A stretch of 64,000 nt of DNA from Flavobacterium sp. MFBS3-15 (GCF_026107645.2 NZ_JAPCHV010000006.1:1-64000), one strand, 5' to 3'; shown: positions 8,976 through 18,327, numbered from the stretch's first letter. A program made the numbers and translations. The notes: generated by a model from the letters alone, not told the origin.

Positions 8976-9461
8976 TTAGTTTTCACGCGCCTTTATCTTT
9001 TCCTCATGGTTCTCCTGCGCTTCGTCCAGCGAGTGCGATTCGTGCAGGTTTTGCGCCTGCTTGCTAAGATCAGCAAGCTTTGCGTAGTATTTACGCACCA
9101 CCTCCATCTCTTGTTCGGTCATGTCCTCTATGTCAATAAGGCGGTTGCTGGCTTCAGCATTGCATGCCACAAGCTCATTCAGCTTGAGCTGTATGGCAAG
9201 GGAATCCTTGTTCTGCGATTTTTGGATGAGGAATACCATCAGGAAGGTAATGATGGTCGTACCGGTATTGATGACCAGCTGCCAGGTTTCGGAGTAGTCG
9301 AATACAGGCCCGCATAACGCCCAGACGATAACGATTAAAAATGCGGTGGCAAACATTCCTGTGCTGCCGGAGGCTTTGGTTACTTTAGCGGCAAAAGTTT
9401 CAAATAAGTTACGGGATTTTTTAGGCATGATGATAGGTTTAATGGAGATAAATTTAATCAT
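8976..9461 (-). CDS. Low-affinity iron permease family protein
   Basis: 161 residues, or 150 if translation starts at the second ATG (9428). The segment NLFETFAAKVTKASGSTG, two membrane spans (about 37-53 and 63-80) and the FLIQKSQNKDSLAIQLKLNELV stretch are characteristic of the iron permease family PF04120, well conserved in bacteria although its iron-transport role is not well demonstrated. The C-terminal third is a charged helical tail (EDMTEQEMEVVRKYYAKLA and onward). Homologues usually begin close to the KKxxNLFE segment, so the shorter start (MPKKSRNLF) may be the real one. Confidence 0.85.
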   Translation of the reverse strand: MIKFISIKPIIMPKKSRNLFETFAAKVTKASGSTGMFATAFLIVIVWALCGPVFDYSETWQLVINTGTTIITFLMVFLIQKSQNKDSLAIQLKLNELVACNAEASNRLIDIEDMTEQEMEVVRKYYAKLADLSKQAQNLHESHSLDEAQENHEEKIKAREN

Positions 9462-9474
9462 TTTTATATTCCGT

Positions 9475-9500
9475 AAAAAAGCCTCGCGGTTTGCGAGGCT
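9475..9500 (-). terminator. Intrinsic terminator after the T9SS cargo gene
   Basis: Stem GCCTCGC/GCGAGGC (9481-9487 and 9493-9499) with a 5-base loop, followed on the minus strand by six T residues. It sits just past the stop at 9506. Confidence 0.85.
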
Positions 9501-9505
9501 TAAAT

Positions 9506-10183
9506 CTATTGTTTTAGTATTTTTTCAGATGTTATCATCTTTCCTTCCGGGTCTGTAAAGCGGAGCAGGTAAAAGCCATCCGGCAAATGAGAAACAGCTA
9601 TGGTGTTGCCAATAACTTCAACTTTTGATTGCTGCCCCAGGCTGTTGCAAAGCAGAACTTCTGATACATTATCAATCCCCCGGAAGAAAAGAAAATCTTT
9701 TGCAGGATTGGGATAAACAACCACTTTTGCGCCAATATTCTCATCAATTCCTAAAGGCAAAGTAAAATAGTGTGTAAACACATCGTATATGAGGCTGAAG
9801 CTTTCCGGGTAATTATCAGGTTCATTTTCATCATAGGTTTTTACATTGGCCGACATTTTTATGGTCGTTACGTTGTCGGGGATAGTTTCATTATACACTA
9901 TTTGATCGATACGGTCGCACCCCTGCAGTTGGAAAGCACCCACAACTTCATAAAATAGTGCCGCGTGCAGCGTATCATTTTCGATTGTTACTTCACTATA
10001 CGCTACAGCAAAGCAGTTGCCGGGTGACCCTGAATTAAAAAATGTTTGGAAGGAAAATATATATTGCCCATCACTTATTTTTTCATAGTCAAAATAAGAA
10101 GCATTTATTACATCGGCGGCACTTTGTGAAAAGGCCGGTAGGTAAAATATAAATAGTGCAAATAAGTGGATTAAGTTTTTCAT
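9506..10183 (-). CDS. Secreted T9SS type A sorting-domain protein
   Basis: 225 residues. A signal peptide (MKNLIHLFALFIFYLPAFSQS) is followed by about 125 residues of beta-rich sequence with a single disulfide-capable Cys pair (around GNCFAV and QGCDRI). A C-terminal T9SS type A sorting domain (about 150-225) has the diagnostic VYPNPAKDFLFF opening, the LLCNSLGQ strand, LPDGFYLLRF and the terminal KILKQ. The cargo part is too small and divergent to name. The product is predicted to cross the outer membrane through the type IX system and be anchored or released. It ends in a strong intrinsic terminator. Confidence 0.85.
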   Translation of the reverse strand: MKNLIHLFALFIFYLPAFSQSAADVINASYFDYEKISDGQYIFSFQTFFNSGSPGNCFAVAYSEVTIENDTLHAALFYEVVGAFQLQGCDRIDQIVYNETIPDNVTTIKMSANVKTYDENEPDNYPESFSLIYDVFTHYFTLPLGIDENIGAKVVVYPNPAKDFLFFRGIDNVSEVLLCNSLGQQSKVEVIGNTIAVSHLPDGFYLLRFTDPEGKMITSEKILKQ

Positions 10184-10326
10184 TTATCGAATAATTACTT
10201 CCCATCCATGTTGCAATGTGATGTGTAAAAGATTATAACCTGTGAAAATTACTGAAAATTTTAAACAAAATCAGAACAGTGGAAATATAATGTTCATACT
10301 GAGTTCTTTTCATAAAAAGAAACCCT

Positions 10327-10434
10327 CGCTCCGCGAAGTCTCCTGACTTTGCGGAAGCGTTTAAAGGTCTCCGGCCTTTGTGTATGTCGGAGACATACCA
10401 ACACGGTCACGAAGTCAGGAGACTTCGTGGAGCG
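10327..10434. repeat. Nested intergenic inverted repeat
   Basis: The outer 23-bp arms (10327-10349 and 10412-10434) match at 22 of 23 positions when one is reverse-complemented. Inner arms GTCTCCG/CGGAGAC lie at 10368-10374 and 10388-10394. The element fills the middle of the 408-bp gap between the T9SS protein and the symporter. The region after it (about 10445-10500) has the CTTTGCGAAACTTTGCGG type of flavobacterial intergenic repetition. No gene is supported in this gap. Confidence 0.75.
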
Positions 10435-10529
10435 GTTCAATACAATAAAAAGCTTTGCGAAACTTTGCGGTTCTTTGTGTGGCTTCGCGTAATAGCCAAA
10501 TAAAAATAATAAAAATACCGACACAACAT

Positions 10530-10567
10530 AAAACAAAAGCCCTTCACAAAATAGTGCGAAGGGCTTT
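10530..10567 (-). terminator. Intrinsic terminator of the galactan operon
   Basis: Stem AAAGCCCTTC/GAAGGGCTTT (10536-10545 and 10558-10567) with a T-rich tail on the minus strand. It lies 25 bp past the symporter stop and so ends the galM-to-symporter run. Confidence 0.8.
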
Positions 10568-10591
10568 CAAAATATAAAGATAATCAGATGC

Positions 10592-12262
10592 CTACCAGAA
10601 ATAGGCGTACAGCGCCGCAACAAGTGCAACCAGCACCGCTGTGCCTATCATGAACGAGCGGTCTACGCGGAACATCGAGGTGTCCACCTCCAGGCTGTTC
10701 ACATCGTCGCCCTTGCCGGTTTCCTTCCTGCTGATGTAGAACATGCCCACGATACACAGCACAAACACGATGCCCATCCTGTCGAGGAACGGTATTTCAT
10801 ACAATCCCGTATCCGGGTTCACAACAGCAAAGCCTATCGAATATAATGGCTCGAGGTTTACGAATCCCGGAAGGAACTTCAGGATCACCGAGAACACGAA
10901 ACCGCCTATCATGCTGTACATGGCCGCGTTCGCCGTGGTCTTTTTCCAGAAGAAGCCTAACAGGAACATCGCGAACACGCCCGGGCTCAGGAAGCCGGAG
11001 AACTCCTGTATGAACTTGAACCCGCCTTTTTCAATGCCCAGGAACGGTGCAATGATAATCGCCGTAAGGATAGACAATACCACTGTTATCTTACCGATGG
11101 TGACCTGTTTTTTCTCACTCGCGTCCTTGTCTATCTTCTGCTTGTAGATGTCGAGGGTAAATATCGTCGCGATACTGTTGGCCTTACCTGCCAGTGATGC
11201 CACAATGGCAGCAGTAAGCGCCGCAAACGCCAATCCTTTAAGCCCCGATGGCAGCAGGTTAAGCAGCACCGGGTACGCACTGTCATGGTGCAGTTTACCG
11301 TCCAGCATCATCTCCGTCTGGAAATGGCCCTGCTGGTACAGGACAAATGCAGCGATGCCGGGGATTACCACGATAAGCGGCATCAGCAGCTTTAAGAAGG
11401 CGGCGAATAATATACCGCTACGAGCCGTTTTCAGGTCGGCTCCCAGTGCACGCTGCGTGATGTATTGGTTGCAGCCCCAGTAGTATAAATTGGTAATGAG
11501 CATACCGCCAATGAGTACCGATATACCCGGAAGCTCGTCGTAGTTGGGGTTGTCTTTGGTAAATATCATGTCGAAGTGGCTGCCTGCCTTTTCGCCCATG
11601 AATGCAAAACCGTCGAACACGCCGCTGCCGCCAAACTCGTCGGCCACAAGGTTCAGCGCGAGGTAGGTGGTCACAAGCCCGCCCAGTATCAGGAAGAACA
11701 CCTGGATCACATCGGTATACCCAATCACCTTCATCCCGCCAAGGGTAATGAATATGGAGAAAATACCGAGGAATACCATGCAGGCCGTAATGTCGAAGCC
11801 CGATATGCTGCTGATCGCCAATGCGCCAAGGTAGAGTATCGAGGTGAGGTTGATGACGATGTACAATGCCAGCCAAAACACCGCCATGATCATGGCAACC
11901 GTGCCGTTGTACCGCTGCTTGAGAAACTGAGGCATGGTGAATATCCTGTTCTTCAGGTACACCGGGATAAAGAACACCGCCACAATAATGAGCACGATGG
12001 CCGCCATCCATTCGTAGGTGGCAATGGCGAGGCCCAGCTTAAAGCCGCTACCGCTCATGGCAACGAATTGCTCGGCACTGATGTTGCTGGCTATGAGCGA
12101 TGCCCCAATGGCCCACCAGGTGAGGGAGCCTTCCGCCAGGAAATAATCGTTGCTGGTGGTGGCTTCCTTCTTTTTGCGGTAGTATATCCACAGGCCGTAA
12201 CTCACAATCAGTACGAAGTAGCACAGAAATACAATATAGTCGGGAGTTGATAATGCTTTCAT
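10592..12262 (-). CDS. Sodium/sugar symporter (SSS family)
   Basis: 556 residues with about 14 hydrophobic helices. Family signatures are the N-terminal DYIVFLCYFVLIVSYGLWIYYRKKK helix, the DYFLAEGSLTWWAIGASLIASNISAEQF segment, GGMKVIGYTDVIQ, and AAIVASLAGKANSIATIFT followed by DIYKQ, which is the sodium-site helix region of SGLT-like transporters. It is the last gene of the galactan operon, 10 bp after galT, so galactose (or a galactosyl sugar) is the likely substrate. It would deliver sugar across the inner membrane to GalM, GalK and GalT. Exact specificity is inferred from context. Confidence 0.9.
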   Translation of the reverse strand: MKALSTPDYIVFLCYFVLIVSYGLWIYYRKKKEATTSNDYFLAEGSLTWWAIGASLIASNISAEQFVAMSGSGFKLGLAIATYEWMAAIVLIIVAVFFIPVYLKNRIFTMPQFLKQRYNGTVAMIMAVFWLALYIVINLTSILYLGALAISSISGFDITACMVFLGIFSIFITLGGMKVIGYTDVIQVFFLILGGLVTTYLALNLVADEFGGSGVFDGFAFMGEKAGSHFDMIFTKDNPNYDELPGISVLIGGMLITNLYYWGCNQYITQRALGADLKTARSGILFAAFLKLLMPLIVVIPGIAAFVLYQQGHFQTEMMLDGKLHHDSAYPVLLNLLPSGLKGLAFAALTAAIVASLAGKANSIATIFTLDIYKQKIDKDASEKKQVTIGKITVVLSILTAIIIAPFLGIEKGGFKFIQEFSGFLSPGVFAMFLLGFFWKKTTANAAMYSMIGGFVFSVILKFLPGFVNLEPLYSIGFAVVNPDTGLYEIPFLDRMGIVFVLCIVGMFYISRKETGKGDDVNSLEVDTSMFRVDRSFMIGTAVLVALVAALYAYFW

Positions 12263-12272
12263 CAGGGTCGGG

Positions 12273-13319
12273 TTATTTTTGTTTGTAATGTACTTCAGAT
12301 AATTCCCTCAACACCGCGGCGCTTTTCTCGGGAGAGATGTCACGCTGTGCCTCGGCCATCATTTCGTAGCCCACCATGAATTTCTTTACCGTAGCCGAAC
12401 GTAGCAACGGCGGGTAAAAATGCATGTGAAAATGCCATTCGGGGTGGTCCTGCCCATCCGTAGGGGTTTGGTGGATGCCCGAGGAGTAGGGGAACGACGT
12501 TTCGAACAGGTTGTCGTATTTTACCGTGATGGTTTTCAGTATCGCGGCAAATGCCGTACGCTCATCGGCGGTCATTTGGGTAATGTTGCCAAAATGCCTC
12601 TTGCTGATGATGAGCGTTTCATACGGCCATGTCGCCCAAAACGGCACAAGCACTGCAAAATGTTCGTTTTCGGATATGATGCGTTCCCTGCGGTTGAGTT
12701 CTTCGGCAAGGTAGTCGGCCAAAAGGCTGGTGCCGTTCTTGTCGTAGTAGGATTTCAGGTTGGCCTGCGTTTTTTCCACATTCGTGGGAAGCGACGACTG
12801 CGCCCATATCTGCCCGTGCGGGTGCGGATTGCTGCAGCCCATCACAGCTCCTTTGTTCTCGAATATCTGCACGTGGTTGATGAAGTCCCTGCTGCCCAAC
12901 TCGATGTACTGCTCCTTCCAGGCATCCACCACTTTTTCTATGGCTTCCAATTCCATTTCAGGAAGCGTGAGGTCATGGCGTGGCGAAAAGCAGATCACTT
13001 TGTTGATGCCGCGCTCGGGCTTGAGTTGAAAGAGCGGGCTGCTGTCTGCCTGCGGGGCAACTTCCTCCTGCAATAATGATGGGAAATCGTTATTGAAAAC
13101 ATATACGTCGGTATAGTTGTCATTGCGCGTTCCGTCAGAGCGTTCGTTGCCGGCACACAGGTAGCAGGCAGGGTCGTATTGAGGAAGGGTTGCGCTGTTG
13201 GCGCTTTCCTTTTGTCCCTGCCACGGCCTTTTGGCCCGGTGCGGCGATACCAGTATCCACTCGCCTGTAAGCGGGTTGAACCTCCTGTGCGGGTGTTCGT
13301 TATTGTCAAATGGCTGCAT
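12273..13319 (-). CDS. galT: Galactose-1-phosphate uridylyltransferase
   Basis: 348 residues, the normal GalT length. The start region NEHPHRRFNPLTGEWILVSPHRAKRPW is typical; CYLCAGNERSDG provides a zinc-type Cys pair, and SNPHPHGQIWA contains the catalytic His-Pro-His. The second HIT-like half has HPEWHFHMHFYPP. The enzyme exchanges UMP between UDP-glucose and galactose-1-phosphate in the Leloir pathway in the cytoplasm. It lies one base downstream of galK in the same operon. galE and phosphoglucomutase are not in this window. Confidence 0.97.
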   Translation of the reverse strand: MQPFDNNEHPHRRFNPLTGEWILVSPHRAKRPWQGQKESANSATLPQYDPACYLCAGNERSDGTRNDNYTDVYVFNNDFPSLLQEEVAPQADSSPLFQLKPERGINKVICFSPRHDLTLPEMELEAIEKVVDAWKEQYIELGSRDFINHVQIFENKGAVMGCSNPHPHGQIWAQSSLPTNVEKTQANLKSYYDKNGTSLLADYLAEELNRRERIISENEHFAVLVPFWATWPYETLIISKRHFGNITQMTADERTAFAAILKTITVKYDNLFETSFPYSSGIHQTPTDGQDHPEWHFHMHFYPPLLRSATVKKFMVGYEMMAEAQRDISPEKSAAVLRELSEVHYKQK

Positions 13320-13320
13320 G

Positions 13321-14487
13321 TTATTCGGTATAAAGGGTGGTACCTTTTGCTATTTTTATCTTATACGGTTCCAGCGCAATGTGGAATTTTTCCTTGTACT
13401 CACGGCTCACACGTTCTATCAGTCCATCCACAGCGTCTTTCTTTACGAGTGTAATGGAACAGCCGCCAAAGCCGCCTCCCATCATGCGCGATCCCAGCAC
13501 ATTGTCATCATTGCGCACGGCATCCACCAAAAAGTCGATTTCCGCACAGCTCACTTCATAGTCGTCGGACAGGCCGTCGTGCGTTTCCAGCATCAATGCC
13601 CCTAATGTAGCAAAATCCTGCTTCTCCAATGCATCTACGGCATCTAAAACACGCTGTATTTCTTTAACTACAAAATGGCAGCGCTTAAAATTGACCTCTC
13701 CCAGTTCTTCTCTTACCGCCAAAACCATCTCTTCTGTACAATCGCGGAAGGTATTCACCTGCGGGTAATGCTGTTTCAATACAGCCAGCCCTTCTTCCAC
13801 TTCGCGCCTGCGGTCGTTGTAGCCCGAGGTAAGGTGGGTATGCTTTACGCGGCTGTCGAGCAGGAGCAGGGCATAGTCCTTAAAATCGGCTTTGTGGTAG
13901 TTGTGCTCCAGCGTGTTGCAGTCCAGTTTTATTACCTGGTTCTTTTTCCCGAAAACGCTTGCAAACTGGTCCATAATGCCGCAGTTTACGCCTACGAAAG
14001 TGTGCTCCGACTTCTGCCCGATCAATGCGATCTCTTCTTTGGAAAGCCCAAAGCCGAACATCTCGTTCAGCGCAAAAGCAAACCCGCATTCAACAGCGGC
14101 CGAGGAAGATAACCCGGCCCCCATCGGCACCGTGCTGCTGAATACTATGTTGAAACCCCTCAGGCCGTCCCTGCCCTGCAATTGATGCAGCACGCCGAGG
14201 AAGTAATTGACCCACATTTTGTCTACGGGCTTCAGCTCGTCATTCACATTGAATTCATAATGCCCGTCGATGTCCCTGGCTACAATGGCGCACTTCCCGT
14301 CTTCATTAGGCGATACCGCAAAGCAAACGTATTTGTTGATGGCGGCCGGCAGTACATAGCCGTCGTTATAGTCCACGTGCTCGCCAATGATGTTGATGCG
14401 GCCAGGGGATAATATGATGTGTTGCGGCTTTTCGCCAAAACATTCCTTATAAAAAGCAGTAACCTGCTTTACTAATTTTTTTTTCAT
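13321..14487 (-). CDS. galK: Galactokinase
   Basis: 388 residues, the usual length. GHMP-kinase motifs are all visible: the galactokinase signature PGRINIIGEHVDYNDGY (about 27-43), the ATP-binding VPMGAGLSSSAA (about 115-126), the GVNCGIMDQFAS segment with the catalytic Asp (about 165-176), and the C-terminal MGGGFGGCSI motif. It phosphorylates alpha-D-galactose with ATP to galactose-1-phosphate in the cytoplasm. Its start codon overlaps the last base of the GH2 stop (14487), and galT follows after one base, so it is tightly coupled within the operon. Confidence 0.97.
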   Translation of the reverse strand: MKKKLVKQVTAFYKECFGEKPQHIILSPGRINIIGEHVDYNDGYVLPAAINKYVCFAVSPNEDGKCAIVARDIDGHYEFNVNDELKPVDKMWVNYFLGVLHQLQGRDGLRGFNIVFSSTVPMGAGLSSSAAVECGFAFALNEMFGFGLSKEEIALIGQKSEHTFVGVNCGIMDQFASVFGKKNQVIKLDCNTLEHNYHKADFKDYALLLLDSRVKHTHLTSGYNDRRREVEEGLAVLKQHYPQVNTFRDCTEEMVLAVREELGEVNFKRCHFVVKEIQRVLDAVDALEKQDFATLGALMLETHDGLSDDYEVSCAEIDFLVDAVRNDDNVLGSRMMGGGFGGCSITLVKKDAVDGLIERVSREYKEKFHIALEPYKIKIAKGTTLYTE

Positions 14488-16823
14488 TATTTGATTTTGT
14501 GTATGGTCGTTGGCAATCCAGGCGCGCTGGCTTTGATAAGCAATGGTCCTTTTGCCTTTTCTGTCCGTAAAACTATGGTGGCAATGCCTTCCTCTGCTGT
14601 TATGGTGTTTCCGCCTATGATCTCTGCATCCTGCCCTTCTATTTCGAAGGTTACCGCAAGAGTAGAACCATTAACGAGTGTATTATTAGCATCCACAATT
14701 TTAGCATATACAAACACCACATCCGGCTTATCCGTATTAATGCCTTTGCCGGAGCGGTCAACTTCAATTTTTATCGTCTTTGGCGCTCCCGGTGTCGAAA
14801 CGTTATGCTCCGAAACTTTTTTGCCGTTTATAAAACCTTCGGCCCTGAGCGTACCCGGTGTGAATTTGCCGAGGCTGAAAATAAACGGTGGGTGCTGCAG
14901 CCGGTCGGAATACTGGTTGCGGGTCGGCTTTTGTTGTGCTACCAGAACATCGTTGAGGTATAAAGCCACCTCATCGCAGTTGCTGTATACCGTTACATCG
15001 GTAGGCGACTGGGCATCCCAATAAGTAGCGATGTGCACCATCGGGCCGGAAACCAATTCAGGGGCCAGCTTTTCTTTCGGCGAACGCTGGCTTTGGTAAA
15101 AGTAGTAGGCGAATTTCGGGATGCGGAAAATATCGCTGATGCCCGAGCTCTCAATGTCGGGGCTGTACCCGCGGTTGTAGTCGAACATCAGCCAGTTGGC
15201 ATGGCCTATCGTGCTTTTATCCTTCCCTTTCAGGTTGGAATTGAACGCTTCCATGAAATTGAATGCCTGCTGCAGCAAGCGCTTTTCTCCCGCGCTGCGC
15301 AACTGTCGGCTGGTGCGTTCCTCTTCTTTCAAATTGCTGAAAGCCGTCTGGTTAAAGCCTGCATTTTGCGCGTAGTATTCCCAGTCGCCATACTCTGCAA
15401 TGAAAATCTTGCGGTTGCCTTTGTTATAATTGTTCCAGTAATCTGGGGCTTTGCCGTGCTGCCGTGCGGGTATGAACAGGTCGTAATTATCGTTGTCCAT
15501 CCATCCGGCGGTGTAAATGCCTTTGTACGGAAGCTCGGCACGCAGTATCTCGTTGGCCTCCTTCATGTACTTTTCGCTCATTTCACTTTCGTTGAGCGAT
15601 ACCTCCCACACAAAAACACTGGGGTGGTTACGGTCGCGGCGGGCCAGGTCGCGTATTTCCTGCTGTGAGTTTTTCACGAATTCCTCATTGCCGAAAAACT
15701 GCCATCCCGAAATGCAGTTCATCACAAGTATACCCAGTTCGTCACACGCATTGAGAAAGGCTTCCGACTGCGGATAGTGCGAGAGGCGCACCATGTCGAA
15801 CCCTGCATTTTTTATCTTCACGGCATCGCGGTACTGCGCTTCGTCAGAAATTGCATAGCCTGCGTAGGGGTATTCCTGGTGGCGGTTGGTGCCGTTTACG
15901 AATGTTTTTTTCCCGTTGAGGTAAAAGCCATCGTCCTTAATTTCTATCTTACGGATGCCTGTTTTGGTGCTATAGCTGTCAATTACTTTGCCTTCAGATA
16001 CTACATACACTTCAAGCAAGTAGAGCAAAGGGTCACTTACCGACCAGAGGAAGGGTTTATCCAGTGTAATGTTTAGTAAGGCAGTGCCATGCTTGCCCGC
16101 TTGCACTGTAGTTTCCGATTGGCTGAATTGGTACTCCCTGTCATTCACATCGGTCAGTTTTGCCTTAATAGTAACCGGCTTGACTACATCATAATCATTC
16201 TGCACATGCACTTTTAATGTGCCGGATGCACTTTCGGCAGATACCTCATCAAAGTGGATGAACACCCCGCCATTGGCTGTCATGTCCGCGGCAACTGCAT
16301 TGGTTATGTACACTTTATTTGTCGTTATCAGGTACACATTGCGATACATTCCGCCATAGTAGTTAAAGTCAAGCGTCTTTATCGGCTTGCCGGGGGGAAT
16401 CACAGGATTGTCTTCATTATTGACCCTTACCTCAATAGCGTTGCTTCCCGCTTTGGCATGCTCCGAAATGTCAACGGTAAACGGTGTATAGCCGCCTTTG
16501 TGGTGCGCCACTTCTTTTCCGTTCAGGAACACCTTTGCCTCGTGCATTACACCCTCAAAATAGAGGAACAGTTTTTGGCCTGCCAATGGCTCTACGCCAA
16601 ATGTTTTGGTATATACGCAGTCGCCCTGCCATTGATTTATGGGTACCAGCTTTTCTACCCTTGCGGTATGCGGCAGGTTTACCGTAGCCGCCGTTGCAGG
16701 GTCGTTGTCGCGAATGAACTGCCAACCGCTGCCGAAGTCCTGCTTTGTACGGGTAACCGTTACTGGCTTGTGGCACGCGGTAAATTGTGCCGCGATGATG
16801 ATTGCTAAAAGTGTTTTTTTCAT
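14487..16823 (-). CDS. GH2 beta-galactosidase-like lipoprotein
   Basis: 778 residues. The N-terminus (MKKTLLAIIIAAQFTACHKP) is a lipoprotein signal with a lipobox Cys at 17. The jelly-roll sugar-binding domain (about 30-170), immunoglobulin-like domain (about 185-290) and TIM barrel (about 295-590) follow in GH2 order; two C-terminal beta domains complete it. Catalytic residues appear as Glu412 in the EVSLNE motif (acid/base) and Glu477 in IFIAEYGDWEY (nucleophile). Signature NGTNRHQEYPYAG is family-typical. In this operon it should release galactose from galacto-oligosaccharides made by the GH53 enzymes; strict beta-galactosidase specificity is inferred. It is anchored in a membrane, probably facing the periplasm or outside. 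Confidence 0.88.
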   Translation of the reverse strand: MKKTLLAIIIAAQFTACHKPVTVTRTKQDFGSGWQFIRDNDPATAATVNLPHTARVEKLVPINQWQGDCVYTKTFGVEPLAGQKLFLYFEGVMHEAKVFLNGKEVAHHKGGYTPFTVDISEHAKAGSNAIEVRVNNEDNPVIPPGKPIKTLDFNYYGGMYRNVYLITTNKVYITNAVAADMTANGGVFIHFDEVSAESASGTLKVHVQNDYDVVKPVTIKAKLTDVNDREYQFSQSETTVQAGKHGTALLNITLDKPFLWSVSDPLLYLLEVYVVSEGKVIDSYSTKTGIRKIEIKDDGFYLNGKKTFVNGTNRHQEYPYAGYAISDEAQYRDAVKIKNAGFDMVRLSHYPQSEAFLNACDELGILVMNCISGWQFFGNEEFVKNSQQEIRDLARRDRNHPSVFVWEVSLNESEMSEKYMKEANEILRAELPYKGIYTAGWMDNDNYDLFIPARQHGKAPDYWNNYNKGNRKIFIAEYGDWEYYAQNAGFNQTAFSNLKEEERTSRQLRSAGEKRLLQQAFNFMEAFNSNLKGKDKSTIGHANWLMFDYNRGYSPDIESSGISDIFRIPKFAYYFYQSQRSPKEKLAPELVSGPMVHIATYWDAQSPTDVTVYSNCDEVALYLNDVLVAQQKPTRNQYSDRLQHPPFIFSLGKFTPGTLRAEGFINGKKVSEHNVSTPGAPKTIKIEVDRSGKGINTDKPDVVFVYAKIVDANNTLVNGSTLAVTFEIEGQDAEIIGGNTITAEEGIATIVLRTEKAKGPLLIKASAPGLPTTIHKIK

Positions 16824-16842
16824 TTTTTTTCTTGATGAGCTT

Positions 16843-17060
16843 CAGACCTCACCCCCAACCCCCTCTCCTTTGGAGAGGGGGGCAGCTGCACTCGTGTATG
16901 TTAGTCCTCTCCTCCGACCCCTCTCCAAAGGAGAGGGGAGCGAGATGTGCCGACAGTACGTGTTTACTCATTATAAATAGTTATGTTTATTTATAAATTT
17001 GAGTAAGCCAGCTGAGTGAAGCTTCTCCCTCTCCTTTGGAGAGGGTTGGGGTGAGGCCTA
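16843..17060. repeat. MITE-like palindromic element (copy 1) between GH2 and GH53
   Basis: The left end (16843 on) reads TCAGACCTCACCCCCAACC and the right end (to about 17058) is its inverted relative, each followed by a CTCTCC-TTTGGAGAG palindrome. A further palindrome sits at about 16920-16939. The interior is AT-rich (TTTACTCATTATAAATAGTTATGT) and shares words with the element at 18328-18463. The right end abuts the stop codon of the GH53 gene (17058-17060). No coding sequence is inside. It is probably a non-autonomous mobile repeat that can also fold as an RNA hairpin in the operon transcript. Confidence 0.75.
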
Positions 17061-18161
17061 TTTGTAATTATCCTTATTGTAAAAATCAAATCCGGGCAGT
17101 GCCTCATTGTTGTTGGCGGCATCAAAGAAGGTGGCGTTGTCCCAGTGCGAGCCGTCGCCCCACAGCGTTTTGCAGGAAGACGTTACCCAGGCCGGTTCCC
17201 AGTAGATGACGCCGCTGCCGCCACCTTTCAGCGTGAGCTTTACCAGGTCGATCATGTATTTCTTCTGGCCTTCGGGCGATGCGGGATATCCGTCTATCAA
17301 TGCTTTTTTGTCGAGGATGTTGTTGGCCTTGTCCACGTTGTTCATAGTGTAAGGGTACGATGTTTCCACGATAATGACCTTCTTTTTATATGTATTCTTC
17401 AGTGTACTGATGGCTTCCGGAAGGCGGTCAAACTTGTACTCCGACCATAATGGGTAGTACGACAACCCGATGTAGTCGTAATCAGTAAGGCCATTTTCGG
17501 TTGCGGGTTTAAACCATTTCAGTGCATTTTCCGGTTGGGCAATGTGCAGCATCGATTCGATCTTTTTATTCGTTTTGTTGGCCACGTCGCGTACGGCTTT
17601 CAATCCGCGGTTTAGTAGATGGCTGTTGCGCTTCCAGTCGATGGTGTCCTTAATGGTGCCTTTCGGCTGAAGTATCTCGTTATTGGTTTCATTGCCCACC
17701 TGTACCATTTCGGGCAGCAGGTTTCCTTTGTCAAGCATCATCAGGGTGTTGTAGGTGTAGTTGTACACGCTGTCGCCCAAGACCTTTACATCGGTTATGT
17801 GCGCCCACGCTTTTGGGATGTCCTGCCTGCCGGGATCGGCCCAGGTATCGGAATAATGAAAATCCAGCAGCACCTTCATGTCATTGTCTTTAGCCCGCTT
17901 AATGCTCTTTTTTACATCGGCGAAGTTAGAGTAGGGCGATGCCTCGGGTGCGTTCCAAAGGCGTATACGCACGAGATTGCAGCCTTTTTCCTCAAATAGC
18001 TTATATGGATCCACCTTTTTGCCGCCGTTCTGGTAATAGGCACCGCAGTCCTCAATTTCGTTGACATACGAGAGGTCGGCACCCAGATAGATTTTTTCTT
18101 TGGTGCTGCAGCCTACGGCGAGTACGGAGATGGCGATGATGGAGAGATGTTTTAGAGTCAT
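17058..18161 (-). CDS. GH53 endo-beta-1,4-galactanase, lipoprotein (first of two)
   Basis: 367 residues from the ATG at 18161. I chose this start because it gives a clean lipoprotein signal (MTLKHLSIIAISVLAVGCS, lipobox Cys); the in-frame extension to 18311 is only translated palindromic repeat DNA. The GH53 TIM barrel has GADLSYVNEIEDCGAYYQ, NLVRIRLWNAP, LLDFHYSDTWADPGRQ, the acid/base Glu in VQVGNETNNE, IGLSYYPLW, the nucleophile Glu in VIIVETSYPY, and GVIYWEPAWV. The family cleaves internal beta-1,4-galactan (pectin side chains, arabinogalactan I). It is likely displayed on the cell surface or in the periplasm. Confidence 0.93.
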   Translation of the reverse strand: MTLKHLSIIAISVLAVGCSTKEKIYLGADLSYVNEIEDCGAYYQNGGKKVDPYKLFEEKGCNLVRIRLWNAPEASPYSNFADVKKSIKRAKDNDMKVLLDFHYSDTWADPGRQDIPKAWAHITDVKVLGDSVYNYTYNTLMMLDKGNLLPEMVQVGNETNNEILQPKGTIKDTIDWKRNSHLLNRGLKAVRDVANKTNKKIESMLHIAQPENALKWFKPATENGLTDYDYIGLSYYPLWSEYKFDRLPEAISTLKNTYKKKVIIVETSYPYTMNNVDKANNILDKKALIDGYPASPEGQKKYMIDLVKLTLKGGGSGVIYWEPAWVTSSCKTLWGDGSHWDNATFFDAANNNEALPGFDFYNKDNYK

Positions 18162-18201
18162 GCTTAGTAATTTATATTTATATGAATCAATCGTTTTTGT
18201 A

Positions 18202-18291
18202 AAACCACCCCGGCGTTCAGCCACCCCTCCAAAGGAGGGAAACCCAAGACTTCCGCTCCTTTGGAGGGGTGCCCGTTGGGCGGGGTGGTTT
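18202..18291. repeat. Palindromic intergenic repeat (AAACCACCCC family)
   Basis: The ends AAACCACCCCG (18202 on) and CGGGGTGGTTT (to 18291) are inverted copies. Inner palindromic arms CACCCCTCCAAAGGAG and CTCCTTTGGAGGGGTG complete a long hairpin with a short centre. It shares the CTCCAAAGGAG core with the other CCTCACCCC elements but has different outer ends. It lies between the two GH53 genes. Confidence 0.75.
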
Positions 18292-18327
18292 ACTTCACCA
18301 ATTAAAACCAAACTTATTTCTTTTTTT

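Noticed and set aside
10294..10536. 80-codon minus-strand frame in the gap before the symporter
   Set aside because: It consists of translated inverted repeats with no family-like sequence.
18162..18311. N-terminal extension of the first GH53 protein
   Set aside because: The added 50 residues are translated palindromic repeat; the lipoprotein signal begins at the ATG at 18161.
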